Below are positions 63,708 through 64,000 of a stretch of 64,000 bases of DNA, piece by piece; the first letter of the stretch is position 1, and each line of letters begins with the position of its first letter. The stretch lies in NCBI GenBank assembly GCA_013396915.1, contig VWZL01002042.1:742789-806788 (forward strand), read 5' to 3'. This DNA is from Stercorarius parasiticus. Lineage: Eukaryota; Chordata; Aves; Charadriiformes; Stercorariidae. The notes under the pieces are model-generated. The model saw nothing but the letters and a program-made list of their open reading frames with translations, did not search any database and was not told the origin of the DNA. The position numbers were made by a program, and so were the translations under genes.

Positions 63708-64000
63708 GTAAGGCAGGCCATGAGAATTTGGGACATCACTTGGCCACTGCCATTCTTCTGGGCCAGGAGAGCGTCCTGCAGCCCATGGTAAGACTGGTTG
63801 TCCAACCCATCCATCCAAGCATCTGAGACCTTCAATTCTGGAGATGATGATGATTCTTGGTTCATGTCCCCCTTGGTACCATGTAACCCTGCCTTTAAGG
63901 AAGACGTGGATGGGGGCTGGAAGAAGGGGCATTGTCAGCCAGGGAGCTGGGACCATGTTGTTTGGTCCATCTTGGAGGCCTCCACTTTCTGATGAGGCAG
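63708..64000 (+). other. F8: Start of F8 intron 10
   Basis: Begins GTAAGG after CAA G; intronic to the window edge. Confidence 0.85.

Overview
This is a stretch of bird nuclear DNA. The evidence is at least seven CR1 LINE fragments of avian type, one avian-type retroviral LTR, large introns, CpG-island promoters and single-copy vertebrate genes whose predicted proteins are close to, but distinct from, the mammalian ones. The species cannot be fixed from sequence alone. The assembly has two N runs (24357-24376 and 42322-42395) and one N at 16726, each in very GC-rich or repetitive sequence.

Layout, left to right. ZC4H2 (+, coding exons 2-5 at 5024-9516) has its first coding exon just upstream of the window. 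A gene-poor stretch with CR1 copies and a 700-bp solo LTR follows. At 16.85-17.25 kb there is a compact CpG island with NRF1-type palindromes that opens on a short exon-like ORF I cannot name. BRCC3 (-, 24128-18965, 8 coding exons, 261 aa) comes next. Its CpG island is shared head-to-head with the MTCP1/CMC4 transcription unit (+): MTCP1 coding exons lie at 27942-28523 (108 aa) and CMC4 coding exons at 29780-33416 (75 aa). FUNDC2 (-, 42174-38303, 5 coding exons, 154 aa) converges on CMC4. About 9 kb of GC-rich spacer without a recognisable gene precedes F8 (+), whose exons 1-10 (51567-63707, 500 codons) run off the right edge.

The order BRCC3 - MTCP1/CMC4 - FUNDC2 - F8, with alternating orientation, is that of human Xq28. 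ZC4H2 belongs to human Xq11, so the window keeps next to each other two blocks that are far apart on the human X. The products do not form one pathway. They are a neural zinc-finger protein, a K63 deubiquitinase, an AKT co-activator, two mitochondrial proteins and a clotting cofactor. What joins them is shared promoters and conserved linkage.

The most notable items are an AT-AC (U12-type) intron splitting the BRCC3 catalytic domain, a 101-bp GC-AG intron in MTCP1, absence of the mammalian BRCC3 exon 2, an unidentified CpG-island exon at 17.13 kb, a 5S rRNA-derived SINE relic at 26.05 kb, and a shortened acidic linker in F8. No CRISPR, tRNA gene or plainly new multi-gene system was seen.
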